A DNA stretch of 64,000 nt from Climacteris rufus (lineage: Eukaryota; Chordata; Aves; Passeriformes; Climacteridae), in the NCBI GenBank assembly GCA_013398175.1, contig VZRZ01003207.1:264725-328724 (forward strand), written 5' to 3'. Below the pieces are notes generated by a model. It was not told the DNA's origin and ran no database searches. It saw only the letters and a list, made by a program, of their open reading frames with translations. Positions 24,229-36,500 of this stretch are shown here, one piece after another (position 1 is the stretch's first letter; each line of letters begins with the position of its first letter). Position numbers and translations under genes: made by a program.

Positions 24229-24942
24229 AGAAAAAGAAATTACTTGGCAAAATGTTGTTGCAGCAAGGAAAGGAGCTGAGGGGGCACAGCAAAACAAAAG
24301 TTGTGCTTGGTCTTGTTTAAGATTTTTTCCAGGCTATGGTCTTCTTTTGATACTTCAAAACCCCAGACATTTCTCTGAAAACAGAGGGATTTTATAACAT
24401 CATCTGAAGTAAGAAAACGAGGCAATGGAACCTATATGTAAACAGTCATTAATAAGCTCTAACCTTCAAAGAAGGTAATTAATTAGCTGCAGTACTGCAC
24501 TGTCACCCTTCAGAGAGAGTAAAATGTATAATGGGAGTGTGATGGAGTCCAAAAAGCATCAGGCACTTGTAAAATCACTTTTCATGATGCTAAAAGACTA
24601 ATAATTCACAATGTTGATTTCTAATCATATAAACTTGCACCACTACGAAGAGCCATTATACCAATCCATCCTACTGTCATTTCCCTCTAATATAAATAGC
24701 CGTTTCTAATAAATAAAAGTTTAAAGAATCAGTTCAGAGACAGGAATACTTTGTGGAAACCTCCAGTTAGTGAGAGATTTGCAGGACGAGGAGCACAGGC
24801 ACGGTGCTGATGCTTGCAGGGTTCTCACTGTGTTCTCCTCTCTGAAGGGAAGGGAGGGGTGATGACACACAGCACAATTCAGCAGGGAAACCTAATAATT
24901 CTGTTCCACGAGCATTTCTCCCAGGGCACATGATGGACTCAC

Positions 24943-25026
24943 TTTGGCAGCACTAATGACTGTGGCAGTGTAAGACTGAATGTTGTCTCCACAGGCTCCA
25001 CCACGGGATTGATGGCATCGGATCAG
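24943..25026 (-). CDS. BCAS3: BCAS3 exon F (about residues 247-274)
   Basis: An 84-bp exon of 28 whole codons, acceptor ttcttcttgtag and donor gtgagt. It encodes LIRCHQSRGGACGDN followed by IQSYTATVISAAK, identical to recalled human BCAS3. It forms the loop and strand after the conserved exon E core. The intron to exon E is only 1,682 bp, the shortest in the window. Confidence 0.97.
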
Positions 25027-26708
25027 CTACAAGAAGAAAGACAGCAACCAAGTAACTCCTATTAAACTACACAAACCCAGAACCCATTACCAGAGCTCTT
25101 ATTTATCATGTACAGTGGTGTGTTTTTTCCTACAAATAGCAAAAAGCCCTGCTGAGACACTTAACCCCTTTTTATAATCTTCTGGGTGCCACCCAGACTG
25201 TCGCGTCCCCCGCTCCAGTTTTCAATTACCAGATGAGTACTCACTAAGAATTCATAAACTTTGAAATGGTGGGATTTTTGGTCTGGCAGCAATACCACAA
25301 ATAAATTTAAATAAATATAATCAAAAGCTTTAGCCATGTATATGTAACATTAAATATCAGACATTCTAAGAATCCGAGTGTGGCTTTCCCCTCCTTTTTA
25401 TGACGAGCAAGCAAAGAAATGACAAAGGAAAAGAGTTGTTTTAAAGTTTGCATTTAATAGATTAAAGGAATGTACACGGGGTTTGCTTTTTATTGCCTTC
25501 CTTCAAAATTAATAAATCAAAAGAAGACTCTTGTACCTGCCATCAACCTACCAAAGCAGGTTTTGCCTTTGAACCCTAACTAACAATAGAATCTGTGCGT
25601 CTGACCATGTATAATTATTAAAAAATTATAGATATTTGTTGCTTGCACACAGAGTATGTTGCCTGTTTAACTATTTGAGCTAAAGAAAACTAAAAATTAC
25701 TATAAGATGTATTTGTTTCTACAGGCTTTTCTGGCCTGCTTATATTTAAATATCTAAACCAAAATATTTAAACTAGGGAAAGCCCGCAGTGAATTTACCT
25801 GGGAACACACAAGGCATTTAAATTCCCTTTGTGATATAATTCTTTTGCTGAGCAGTGGCTGATATTTTGGCAGCACTACTTTTTAAATCCCAGGCTGATA
25901 AGGGTTAAATTTTGCAGCACCAGAAAGGTGTGGCCCTACAGAAAGGCAGGTCTGAATTTGGGAAGAAATCAGCTGTGCTGGAGGAGATGTAACAGCAAAT
26001 ACATTTCTGAAGTCTGCCTCTGATAATTTCTGGCTCAGCTCTAGAAACAGCTTCTCCAGTCACAGGTGGAAAGGAGAAAAAACATCTGCTCTGAAATAAA
26101 AGTAAGGCATAAGAAGCTGAATTTAGGCTTCACTTCAAGTTTTAAATACACAGCCACTTCTCTGGGTAAAAGCAGTGATCATTTATTTGCTTGGGATCTA
26201 TTTTCTTTGTCTCTGGAAAGAAGAAAAAGTCTTTAAACATTTTTATATTTTCCTGGAGCTTAACTTTTTCAAAGCTGTTCAAAAGTGGACATTTTAATGC
26301 TATTTTCTAACCTACAGAGTGCATTGCTGGGGTGGTTCAGACAAACCCACTGGCTCTGACCAGACTCAGTTTCCCCAAAGAGAATTTAGGAACTGTTTTG
26401 CCTACCTTCAGAAGTGTCTGTAATTAAGTGCTTTAAACTTTTAAAGCACAAAATGGGTTGATTATTGAGTTATGTCCCTGAAAACACACATTGATGGCTG
26501 TCTTCTCTGCCTTCTAAGTTCCTCAGCTTAAATCCAAGGTGCAGAGTAAAGATGTGATACATAAAAATACTTAGGTCTGTCATTTTAATGCAACTCCTCT
26601 CACAGAACTTCTTTTTTATGTACCATTTTTCTGAGACCTCTCCTTTTCTTTTTTTCCCCTGTATATATAAAATCTGGAAGTATTTTTTGGTATTAAACCC
26701 CTCCTTAC
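25027..26708 (-). other. BCAS3: BCAS3 intron between exons E and F (1.7 kb)
   Basis: The shortest intron in the window. AT-rich and free of recognisable mobile elements. The segment 25190-25800 has the complex AT-rich, repeat-free look of conserved non-coding DNA, which is an impression and not a test result. No other feature seen. Confidence 0.8.
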
Positions 26709-26785
26709 CTTATTTTCTGCATAAGCAAGCCAACGGCTTCCAAGAGCAATAGGATTCATGTTTGGCCCTGGACAAGGATAGCAGC
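26709..26785 (-). CDS. BCAS3: BCAS3 exon E (about residues 221-246)
   Basis: A 77-bp exon with acceptor aaactttgcag and donor gtaagg. It completes the Ser codon begun in exon D and ends on a whole Lys codon. It encodes CYPCPGPNMNPIALGSRWLA then YAENK, identical to recalled human BCAS3. This segment, with its Cys-Pro-Gly-Pro turn and the LGSRWLAYA strand, is a recognisable conserved core of the family. Third positions are strongly AT-ending (GC3 7 of 25), the lowest of the eight exons. Confidence 0.97.
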
Positions 26786-27190
26786 CTGCAAAGTTTGAAA
26801 AGGCAACATTAAGAAATATCTTAATGACTTCTTCCAAAGAATTTTATTTATTGCCAAGAAAACAAAAAGTCTAAACAAAAGCCTTTCAGTTGCTAATATC
26901 ACTCCGTGGATGCTTGCATTTTTGTTCCTCCAGATAAGGCTGTGGTTAGATGAGCTATTTTGAACATTTAATTAAGTGTAAATATTCATTTCTCCTTATG
27001 TTTGAATTTTTAATGGCATTTTGATACAAAAATGGCATTTGGGGGTGAGGGAATGTTGATGTTTGACTCAATTGGTTCTGTATCTTCACATTTTAATTCA
27101 TTTTATTTGATGGACAGTTTTCTGTTCGTGAACAGTTTGTTCCCTTCAAACTCTTCTAGATTTTTATTGCATGAAAGAGCATTCTGTGCC

Positions 27191-27298
27191 TTTGGTTTTG
27201 TTTTTAATAATTCTATATACAAGCCTTCAGCCATTCAAAATGCTTTTGGTATTGAGTTTAACAATTCTGTATACAAGCCCTCAGCCTCTCCATATACT
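27191..27298. repeat. 54-bp direct duplication, two diverged copies
   Basis: Copy one at 27191-27244 and copy two at 27245-27298 align without gaps with 11 differences in 54 (about 80% identical by hand count). The best kept part is ttctatatacaagccttcag against ttctgtatacaagccctcag. The length is a multiple of three, so a plus-strand open frame runs through both, but there is no sign that it is coding. Confidence 0.8.
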
Positions 27299-30200
27299 TT
27301 TGCACACACTTAACTTTACACAGTGAGAGAATTCATAATTCCTTTAAAATCAGTGGCAATGTTTCACCTGCTTTCCATTACCCTTATATTATCCTTAAAA
27401 ATGGATTTATACACATGGATAAAGATGAGCATAAAACAGAGAAATATTCCTGAGGACTAAAACATGTAAGAGAAATTAGTTGTGAATGAAAACATGGCAA
27501 GGCTTAAAAAGAATCAGGCCCATGTTAAAAGGTATTTAATATATAAAGTTTTAAAAGTATGTATTTTTAGAAAATCTTGTAAGTAAAATAAATATTTTTT
27601 AATAAATCACATAAAGAATTTGCATTTTAAAAGATGTGCTTTTCCATGAAAAAATAAAGAGGAGAGAATGAGGGCAAGAAGGAGACTATGAAGCAAATAG
27701 TTAATCTCAATTTTCATCAGTTCTTAGGCTAATACAGTCAATTTAGTAATTTAAATTCTCTCACTGATTGGCCAGGAAACAAAATATTTACGACCTTACA
27801 AACATGTGTGTCTGATTTCAAGGAGCCCTGGGCAGCTGCTCCTGCATCCCGGGCAGAAGGAGCAAACAGATCAGGCAAACAGAAGAGCACATATAACACA
27901 CAATTTTATGCAGTTTATTGCATAAAATACCAAAAAAAATAAAAATAAAAAGCAAACCCAGCCAGAGCCAGCTAAGCTTCTATTTCCCCAAAATCTTTTG
28001 TACAGACTCTGACACTGCTCTGCACCCACAGCGAGGAAAAGCAGCCGGATCTCTGCAAATATCCAGGTCTTTTCCAAAGGGCTCTGAAACAGCCCAGAAC
28101 ATTTACTGAGGACAGCAGGACGTACAGAAGTGGAATGGCTTTACTTTCCACACCTGAGGGGCGCTGAGGAGGTCTGTGGGAGGAGGTTAACACATTTCTG
28201 GAAGTTCAGATGGATGTTTGACAACACTTTGGATGCGTTTTGGGCAGGCCCCGCCGAGATAAACAGCCCTGGATTTCATTTTCAGAGCAGAGCACTGAGG
28301 GTATTGCAAAATTCCAAAGATCCCAGTGAGCTGTTTCAAAGGCCAGCAAGCAAGGCAAGGAGAGAAGCAGCAATTCATCCAGGAGAACCCAGCTCAGGCC
28401 GGGAAGGCAAAACCCAGCGAGCTTTCTGTAAGGCCTTATTGCCACCCTGATCTCAGGAAGGAAAACAAATTCTGAAGAGATGATGCCACAATTGTTATTG
28501 CATTCCAGGAGTGCATAAAATGTGGGCAGCCAGAGCCTCTTCAGGAAGAAAGCAAGCAAAAAAAGGTTGTAAATACAAGCCTGGGTTGTAAATACAAACG
28601 TGTTCTTCCGATGACATTATAGATCAGGAGCAGGGAGGTTTTAATGCCGACTTCTGCCTCACGAGCTCTTATCTGGGTCAGGAAAGGCATTCAGGTCCCC
28701 CAAATCTTTCTTTTACCTTCTCTTTTATGTATAAAACACAGCATTAAAAGCTGCCAGATGATAACCCTCATCATGTAAATCTCTACAGTGACTTTAGAAC
28801 CAGCAACTTGTGTTTCCCAAACTCAGAACATCCCTGCAGGAGAAAACTAAAGGAGCCTCAGCAATTCAACAACTCATAGCAAAAAATCAGTCTTGCTTGG
28901 AAAAGGGAGCTGTTCTCAATTACTTCAGTGAACTGAAGTCAATGAAGGACTGCAAAAAATATTTTCAAATGCAAAACTGATCACTGAATAGAAGAGTTGC
29001 TTAGAAAAGCTGGGGCTGCCCTCCCCAAAGCCACTGTCCGTGGTTTGTCCCATGAACTGGGCTCAGTCAATCAGGCTCCACACACAAATCAACCAACTCT
29101 AAGAATAAACTCCACAAAGGTCAACAATTCAGCTCGGCCCTAAACTCCACTCTCTGATACGAAAAACGGCATTAAAAAAAGAGCTATTTCCTCCTTTTCT
29201 TTTCTTTGCAAGTCTTTGCATTTTGGAAACTTGCAGCAGCACAAGGATAAACAAAGGGTTATACTTTCTGGGAAGGAAAAGCAAATTGTTTTTCTACTTT
29301 CCAAAAAAACAGCTGGAGTCAGCAGAACATCATCTACGAGGCAAATGGAAAGACAGACACGGCGTGACCCATCGAGCTGGGCCATCCAATCCTCACCAGC
29401 CCCACTCTCTTAAAGATTAACTTCTATTTCTACTAAACTGCAAAACAACAGAGGAAAAAGCCATTCTAAGCAATAACAGCAGCAACTTGAGCGTGTTTAC
29501 AATAGCAATGAACATAATGAGAGTGCAGAACTAACTGTCAAGAAGACCAAAGTTTCCAAGTTTTAATGACAGCATGGGGAGGTCATCCAAGAAAGGATCA
29601 CTGAGGGGAAGTCCTTCCAACAGAACAGCAAACCAAGCAAGTACTAACAAACATCTGACTTAGGACAAGCTTAACTGGGCCCATCACCCACAAAAATATG
29701 GGTGAAAACCTACTGGAAACTAGTTCACAAGTTTTGAGTACAGAGTTATCCTCTCTGTGTGGAGCTTTAAAGCTGGCAAATAAGAAAAAAAAATTGTATT
29801 TTGAAAATCAGATTGAAAGTGCAAGTTTTTCTGCTAATTTGATCAAGTTCCTATGCCCAAAAACTCAATTGGTGCTGCCCTAAGCAAGAGAGAGGAATAA
29901 GAAATGGGCTCCAGGCTCCCTCTGAACAGGGGCTTGGCTGAGGACACCCTGGGACCTCACATCCTGTGCCTTGGTTTTCCCATCCCCAGGATGCAAATTT
30001 TACCTACATCAAAACAGTACCAAAGATAAATTCTTCTGTGTTACAATTTCTTAGTTCCTTCCCTTTTTTTGTTTTTTTAATACCTGGGTTATAAAATGCT
30101 AAATGAAATAAGCATATAGTTTGTGATTATTTGGATTCAAAGATGGTTTTAGCTTCCTTGTTGCTGTGCTGATTTTACATATTTTGTTTTACTGAGAATA

Positions 30201-32535
30201 CAGGAATCCTATGTCACCTGAAGTTCTCCAAAGAGCTACACAAATCTTTATTTAGTGAGTGAGCAAAGAGAAAGTCTATTTATTTTCCACTATTTTTCAA
30301 TCACTGCCCTGGTGGTAATTATGAAAATCTCTACCACCCTTTGGAGATTCATATCCATAATAAACAAAATCACCTCCTCTACCCATCTCTGAAAATGCAC
30401 ATAAATATCCACTTCTCTGACTCTGGATCTTTCCACTGGTCTTGAGCTCCTACAGAAAATTAAGACTCCAAAGCTTTTTCTAAATTGTTTTCCAAAAGCT
30501 CATCCTGGAGCTTCAGTGATGGCAGTGTGAAGGCACAGGCAGCTGCCAAGAAGAGAAAGACAACACATTCCTCCCACTTCTCCTTCAAAAAAACAGTACA
30601 TTGGGAAAATGCTGTGCAGAGGAACAAAGTCACTACAAGCCATGTCAGCTAGAACAGAGTTTAGGCCAATAAATCACCAAACACACCACTAATAAAACTG
30701 GAACCATTCCTGCTAGGGCAGCTCTTCATCATCTCCACAGCTTTTTATAGTGCAAAGATTAAAAAAATATATAGGAATATACAGATTCTCTCTAGAAAAA
30801 CCTGATGTTAACAGTCAGAACTTGTCTGAGCTAAGTCAGGAGTTGTTTCAGTTTGCAGAACAATTTACTCACAACTCCTTACCCACTGCACAGCTCTATT
30901 TCCTTCTCAAACCTCACTAAAACACACTGCAAATGACATGTGATAAACCAGTGCAAATTAATATGTGAATTACTAAAGCTAAGGGAATGAACAAGTCAAA
31001 TCAGAAGCATCTAACATTGATTTTCTTCAAACACATCCCATCATGTTTATCTTAAGACATTACTGGTTGAATTTTAATTTCACAGCATAAGAACTCACTT
31101 TCCCTACACCTATATTTATAGTCCAGAAAATAAAAATAATCTGGTTTTGGTATTTGCCAGACTTTCATCCCCTGTGTCTTGACTTTGTTTTTACATTTTA
31201 ATGAAAAAATATTTTACTAAGTTCTTTTCTGTCTCATTTCATTTTTCCTCCATCAGTTTAATAGAAAAACTTCCTTTTTCCATGGTTTTCACTGCTTTCT
31301 TTTCCCCAGCTCTCTCCAGTTTCCTTTGCAGTGATACATACTCCCCCATTTTATATTCAATTTTGATTTACTCTTTTTTGGGGGAATTTTCAATGGGTAT
31401 CTCACACCTTGTACCCTGTGAGGAACCCATACTGGGGCAATCCAGTTTTATTTCAACTTCTTATTTCTACTTCCTTGTGCCAGTGTTTATACAACGTGTG
31501 GGGATGGGCAGTATTATAAAAACCTTTCAGGATTCTGCCTCTGATCCCAAAATGAAGCAGAAATGGCATTTCTGAGGTGTGATGAATGTGGCACTGGAGC
31601 AAACACAGCCAGCAAACAGGGAATGTCATGAAGGCAGAGATTCCCAGGCTCACCTATATCCCAAGGAAGCAGATTTCTGGAGAAACAAGGATTTTTCTGT
31701 TCAGTGCCTGGCAAGGTTCATTAAAGATGACATATGTCATCTGAAGTGTCCAGTGGTTTTAAACACAGTTTTCTAAACAAATTCCAAAAGAAGGAACTCA
31801 TTTCAACCAAAATTCTTTGCATTTAATCATTCAAAGGACTTGTTGGATATCACTTTAAAAATCAGTGAAGCAAGGCCATTGTGTATTTTTAAATAAATAG
31901 CTCCAAGAACCCTCTAAAGCAATGCTACTTCTCTAATAATCAATTTGCAATTTTTTTTTCTAGGTCTTGCAAAACACACAGCACTCCATAGGAATGAAAT
32001 CACAAAACTCCATCCTGAAGTCTTGCAGTGCAGAGCAGCCAGAAAGCAGATCCATGACAGAGAGCACAGAAAGGGAATATGCAATAAATAATGGGTACAG
32101 TGATACTGTTGTAGCAAAAGCATTGTTTATTCCAAGGAAAACAAATCATATAAGTTGTTTTATCTAATATTTTTTGTTTGGTTGTTTTTCTTTTTCTTTA
32201 GCAAACCGATTTTTTTTTTGTTTATAAACTGTATAAAGCAATATTGTTTATAAATTCCTCTGGGTTCCTTCTAGATGAAAGGCCCTGTGTAAATGTTATT
32301 GCTCTCACACTGTCACATACTTTCCAAAACTCTTCTATTGTTCTTGTACTTCCTTCTGTTTAAGTATCACCCATAAAATGGAGCAAAAGAGCAGGATGCA
32401 CCCACTGAGAGATCAGGTTTGCCACCAGAGCCTTTTCTTCTTATTACTTATTTTTAAATCATAGTGGCATTACTGCTACTGCAACACTAAACAGAAAAAA
32501 ACAACTAAAAGTAAATGGAAAAAGTCAAATTCCAC

Positions 32536-32824
32536 ATGCTGGAGAGGGACTTTGGAGAAGAGTCTGGATTGCCAGGACAAGGGGGATGGCTTCACACTGC
32601 CAGGGCAGGGTCAGATGGGATTTTGAGATGAAGTTCTTCCCTGTGAGGGTGTGAGGCCCTGGCACAGGGTGCCCAGAGCAGCTGGGGCTGCCCCATCCCT
32701 GGAATTTGCTATTCTCATTATTATTACTACTACTGTATTATTATTACTACAGAGATCTCCTTCCCTGTCCACTCAAAGCATGGTCCCAGTGGGTCCCTTC
32801 CATTTCAGGATATTCTATGATTTT
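32536..32824 (+). mobile_element. CR1 LINE 3' fragment split by a trinucleotide repeat
   Basis: Starts with the CR1-type ctggagagggactttgga, continues through ttcttccctgtgagggtgtg and gcagctggggctgccccatc, and ends with gggtcccttcc and the tail ggatattctatgatt. Between the body and the tail, where a CR1 would normally carry its short aggtcccttccaa approach, there is an ATT/ACT repeat at 32717-32750 and unrelated bases. The copy is antisense to BCAS3. Confidence 0.8.
32717..32750. repeat. ATT/ACT trinucleotide repeat inside CR1
   Basis: An interrupted run of ATT and ACT triplets (attattattactactactg then tattattattactac). It separates the body and tail of the CR1 copy at 32536-32824. Confidence 0.88.
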
Positions 32825-35800
32825 ACTGCTACTCCAGAGGTCCAAGACCAATCCCAGAGCTTTTACTAAAAATATCAGTGGCCTTTAATGTTCATTAGGC
32901 CTGGCTGTTCAATTTAGCACAGATTTGACTGATTTCAGGGCAGTGTTTAATCTCAGGTTTACTTTCTTTTTTTGTTCAGGCTTAGACAGTGATAAATAAT
33001 GAAGTTACCACTGAGGTTGTTGTTTCTGTGCAGGACAATGTGAGATGGCTTTGTTTGGCCTTTAACATTAAGGATTTGGGTGCTTTAGATAAAAATAACT
33101 TATATAGAAACAAAGAGCACTTCCTGTTTTACATATAATTTGTAAAACTGTCAAAGCCAGGAGATATGACAGATAGACATCTCGGGGACTTAGGCCTGTG
33201 TTGTGGTTTTATGCAGTTTTTCTGTTGTATTTACACTTTCCTGCATTGGAGAAAAACCTCCTGCAAGCACCAAAGCCATTTGTTTCCATAAATCCACCAC
33301 AGTGCCCTAAAGACCTCTTCAGAAAGTATTTCAGCATTCTGGAATGGTGAGACACTGATTCCCACAGCCAGGAAAAAACACTCTTATAAATAAAAAGCTG
33401 TTAAAAAAAAAAAAAAAGGCAAAAGCAAATCTACATTTCTCAGGGAAAAATGACGTGAAGGGGGAGGTGTTTATATACATGTATGTGTATAAAAATTAAA
33501 AGGGCTTATTGCAATCCACAGGGACATACTTGGCTCTTCTTCACTGATCAAGAAAATGCTGTGAGTCAGGAGCTCCCTCCCTACCTGCCTGGAGGACTTT
33601 TGATCCCCCAGGGACACAGGAATCCTGTCAATCATTATCCTGTGTGGGATAACAGGGAAAAATGCCACTCACTGCTCCCAGCTGAGGAGGGAAGTGCACA
33701 CACCGAACTTCTGGAAGAATGTGACTCTTCAGGCATTAAACCTTCTCTAAGACACCCAGTGCTTTCACTTCAAAGTCAGGAGCTCAAACTGCACCCTGTG
33801 AGCCCATCAGGGAAAGGAATTCCAACAGAAATCTCCAAAAAAGCCTCGATGATTCCCAGACCAGCTCTGTGACAAAACTGAAACCACTCGATTATTGTGT
33901 GTGTGAATGTGAGAGCAAACAGGAATCCCAAATCCAAACTGCAGATTAGAGCATCAAACACCATTTGGTTTGGGGTTTTATTACTTGGAGAGGTGCAGAT
34001 AGGGTGCCTTTAACATCCCCTGACTGATTTTTGGCTTGTGGTGAGGCGAGTCTTTGGAGATTTTCTATACAATAAAGTACTCTGACTAAAATCTGGAAAA
34101 TTACCTCTCAGGGCTCTAACTGAACAGCATCAATAGAAATGTGGTGCCAGCTAATGGCTGCAATAACTGTCTCCATCCCTGGGGAATAATGGATGGAGAA
34201 TATATCAATATGAGGAGTGGAAGGGCCAGGGAAGCTGAGCAGGCCCTCGTTATCGGACACAGGGATGATGCCACAGGCATGATGTGATCTGTGATCATCT
34301 CTGCTCAGGGCCCAGGGGGTGGGGAGGCTGTTTTTTATGGAGAAAAGGATCCATCAGGCCATATTCATAACCATCAGGGTTCCACTAAGTAAGCAGTTTT
34401 GGGTTGAGGAGCACTGATGTAATAATAATCAATGGAATTCAGCTTTTCTGCAGCTTTTGTTGAGAGCAAAGTAGGGGCAAAAAAAGCCTGAACATCACTT
34501 TGGTTTCTGAGCCTTCACTCACGTGAAGAGAAGGCTCTGAAGGAAATCTAAAGTGAACCACAACAAAACTCTGAGCAATTAAAATATCTATTTAAAATCC
34601 ACACCTTGACACTCTCAACTAGCAAAGGAAACACATTCTTCATATAAGCATCAGATGAATTTTTTGTTTTAGTTTGGCCATAGGAGCACTAAAGACAGTG
34701 AAGGAAGTGAAATTCCTGCTTGGCTTTATCCTGCCCTTGGTGCAAATCCTTCCTTAGGGAAAAGGAGCTGGCTCCAAGCACAGGAGTGCTGCATGGAAGT
34801 TACTGCCACGAGACTGATGCTCTGCCTTCTCCTAGCAGACATTTAAAAATCAGAACACCCCACAGGGTAGATTAGAGGATATCCTGGTAATTTTTCTACA
34901 ATAGTTACAGTATGTTCTCCCTCCACGTTTAAGCACCTGTCTTAAATTCCCTCTCCAAGCCTGGAGCACCTGTACACTGAGGTTTTGTTACAAAAGGCAC
35001 AAATAAAACGTGCTGGCTCCCTGCCATCCAAGTCAAATCAGCACATTTCCATGCAATCCCATGCAGGGGAAAACAAAGGTTAGCACTGTGTCAAATTTGC
35101 TCAGGAAAAATCAGGAAATGCAGGAGTTAAACATTCCAACAGCAGCACGAAGTTGACCGTGTTCTACATCCTGAATATTTTACGGTATATTTATTGTAAC
35201 AATATATTGAGCTACACATCCAACCACAAAAACAAAAACAGAAAGACAAATACTCCTCACGTGCAACGCAGCTGCATTAGCATTTCTGAGGAACTTCAGA
35301 ACTCCTGACACTGCTTCTAATTGAACATTCTGCATTTCATTTCTAGGTACAAACAGTCAACAAAACAGACCAGAGCTTCTGCTTCTTGTTTGTTTTTAGC
35401 TGTCTCAGTCAGGTTCTGATGCTCCCACACCACTTAGTTGATAGATATGGAAGATGTGATTTCCACACCATCACCAAATCTTCTCAAAAAAAGAGAGATT
35501 TTCTATTCCTACAGTGGTTTACACTGTACCCAAAAAGTCTTCAAAGAGCCAGTGATCCTCAGCAATATTTCTGACCTTTTCTGCCCTCACTTCTGACCAA
35601 AAGCAGCCAAAGTCACAGTTGAGAATCTTCTTCAAGCTGACAAATTCTCTGGACATCCTCACAGTCACTGTTCAGCTGATGTGCACCAGGATGAGCCCAG
35701 ACAGGACACAGGCTGTCCTGCAAGCAGGGATGCTCCAACAATGGAAACAAAAAGGCCTGTAAGACCTTATTCTGAGCTTCCTTTTCAGGGATTTCTACTT

Positions 35801-36076
35801 TTTCAATTGAAACTGGCACTGTCCTTTCATAAATTTAGAAAAAAAAAAGGCCCAGCAAAAGAACCCAGTCGTGGCCAGTTGGCTGCCTCCCAGAAATCCC
35901 TGCAGCTAACGAGGGAGCTCATTTACATCCCATTTCAGACACATCAGAGGAACTTAAGCCTTTAAAGATACACTCTTAGGTCGAGGAGATTTCAGCACAT
36001 GCAATGGGAAAGCTCAGACAAAAGCTGTGCTGCAGCCCCGACGTGCCAGGGCACAGCACCCTCCTGGGAGCAGCGT

Positions 36077-36500
36077 GCCAGGGATGAGCTGAGCCTGGAA
36101 CCCCTGGGACAGACAGGAGAGTGGATCAGGATGCCAGGGATGAGCTGAGCCTGGAATCCCTGGGACAGAAAGGAGAGTGGATCAGGATGCCAGGGATGAG
36201 CTGAGCCTGGAATCCCTGGGACAGAAAGCAGAGTGGATCAGGAAGGCACAGAGCCAGGGATGAGCTGAGCCTGGAATCTCTGGGACAGAAAGCAGAGTGG
36301 ATCAGGAAGGCACAGAGCCAGGGATGAGCTGAGCCTGGAATCCCTGGGACAGAAAGGAGAGTGGATCAGGAAGGCACAGAGCCAGGGATGAGCTGAGCCT
36401 GGAACCCCTGGGACAGAAAGGAGAGTGGATCAGGATGCCAGGGATGAGCTGAGCCTGGAACCCCTGGGACAGAAAGGAGAGTGGATCAGGAAGGCACAGA
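36077..36500. repeat. Minisatellite with 56- and 64-bp unit variants, 7 copies
   Basis: Seven units beginning gccagggatgagctgagcct (the first begins after gtgcc). Short units (56 bp, ending gtggatcaggat) lie at 36077-36132, 36133-36188 and 36381-36436. Long units (64 bp, ending caggaaggcacaga) lie at 36189-36252, 36253-36316, 36317-36380 and 36437-36500. The order is S-S-L-L-L-S-L, followed by a broken copy at 36501. Units differ by only a few bases. The minus-strand open frame here is a repeat artefact. Confidence 0.95.

Larger units (their letters stand above)
19650..24942 (-). other. BCAS3: BCAS3 intron between exons F and G (5.3 kb)
   Basis: Non-coding intron with no recognisable CR1 or LTR. 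A short (TG)7 lies at 24215-24228. The block 20640-21690 has an unusual texture for intron sequence: many homeodomain-type ATTA cores, scattered CpGs and no repeats, so it may be a conserved regulatory block. Confidence 0.8.

Noticed and set aside
29930..30020. Possible MIR-type SINE (ccttggttttcccatcccca and ttttacctacatc), with a second possible piece at 40815-40865
   Set aside because: The likeness to the MIR 3' part is limited to short motifs and could be chance. A sensitive repeat search would be needed to call it.
31201..31575. Plus-strand 124-codon frame with a hydrophobic, membrane-like product
   Set aside because: The hydrophobic residues come from T-rich intron sequence; no family similarity or start context supports a gene.
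35193..35203. ATTGT-A-ACAAT inverted SOX-like motif
   Set aside because: Short, in AT-rich sequence where such symmetry is expected by chance, and no second supporting feature nearby.
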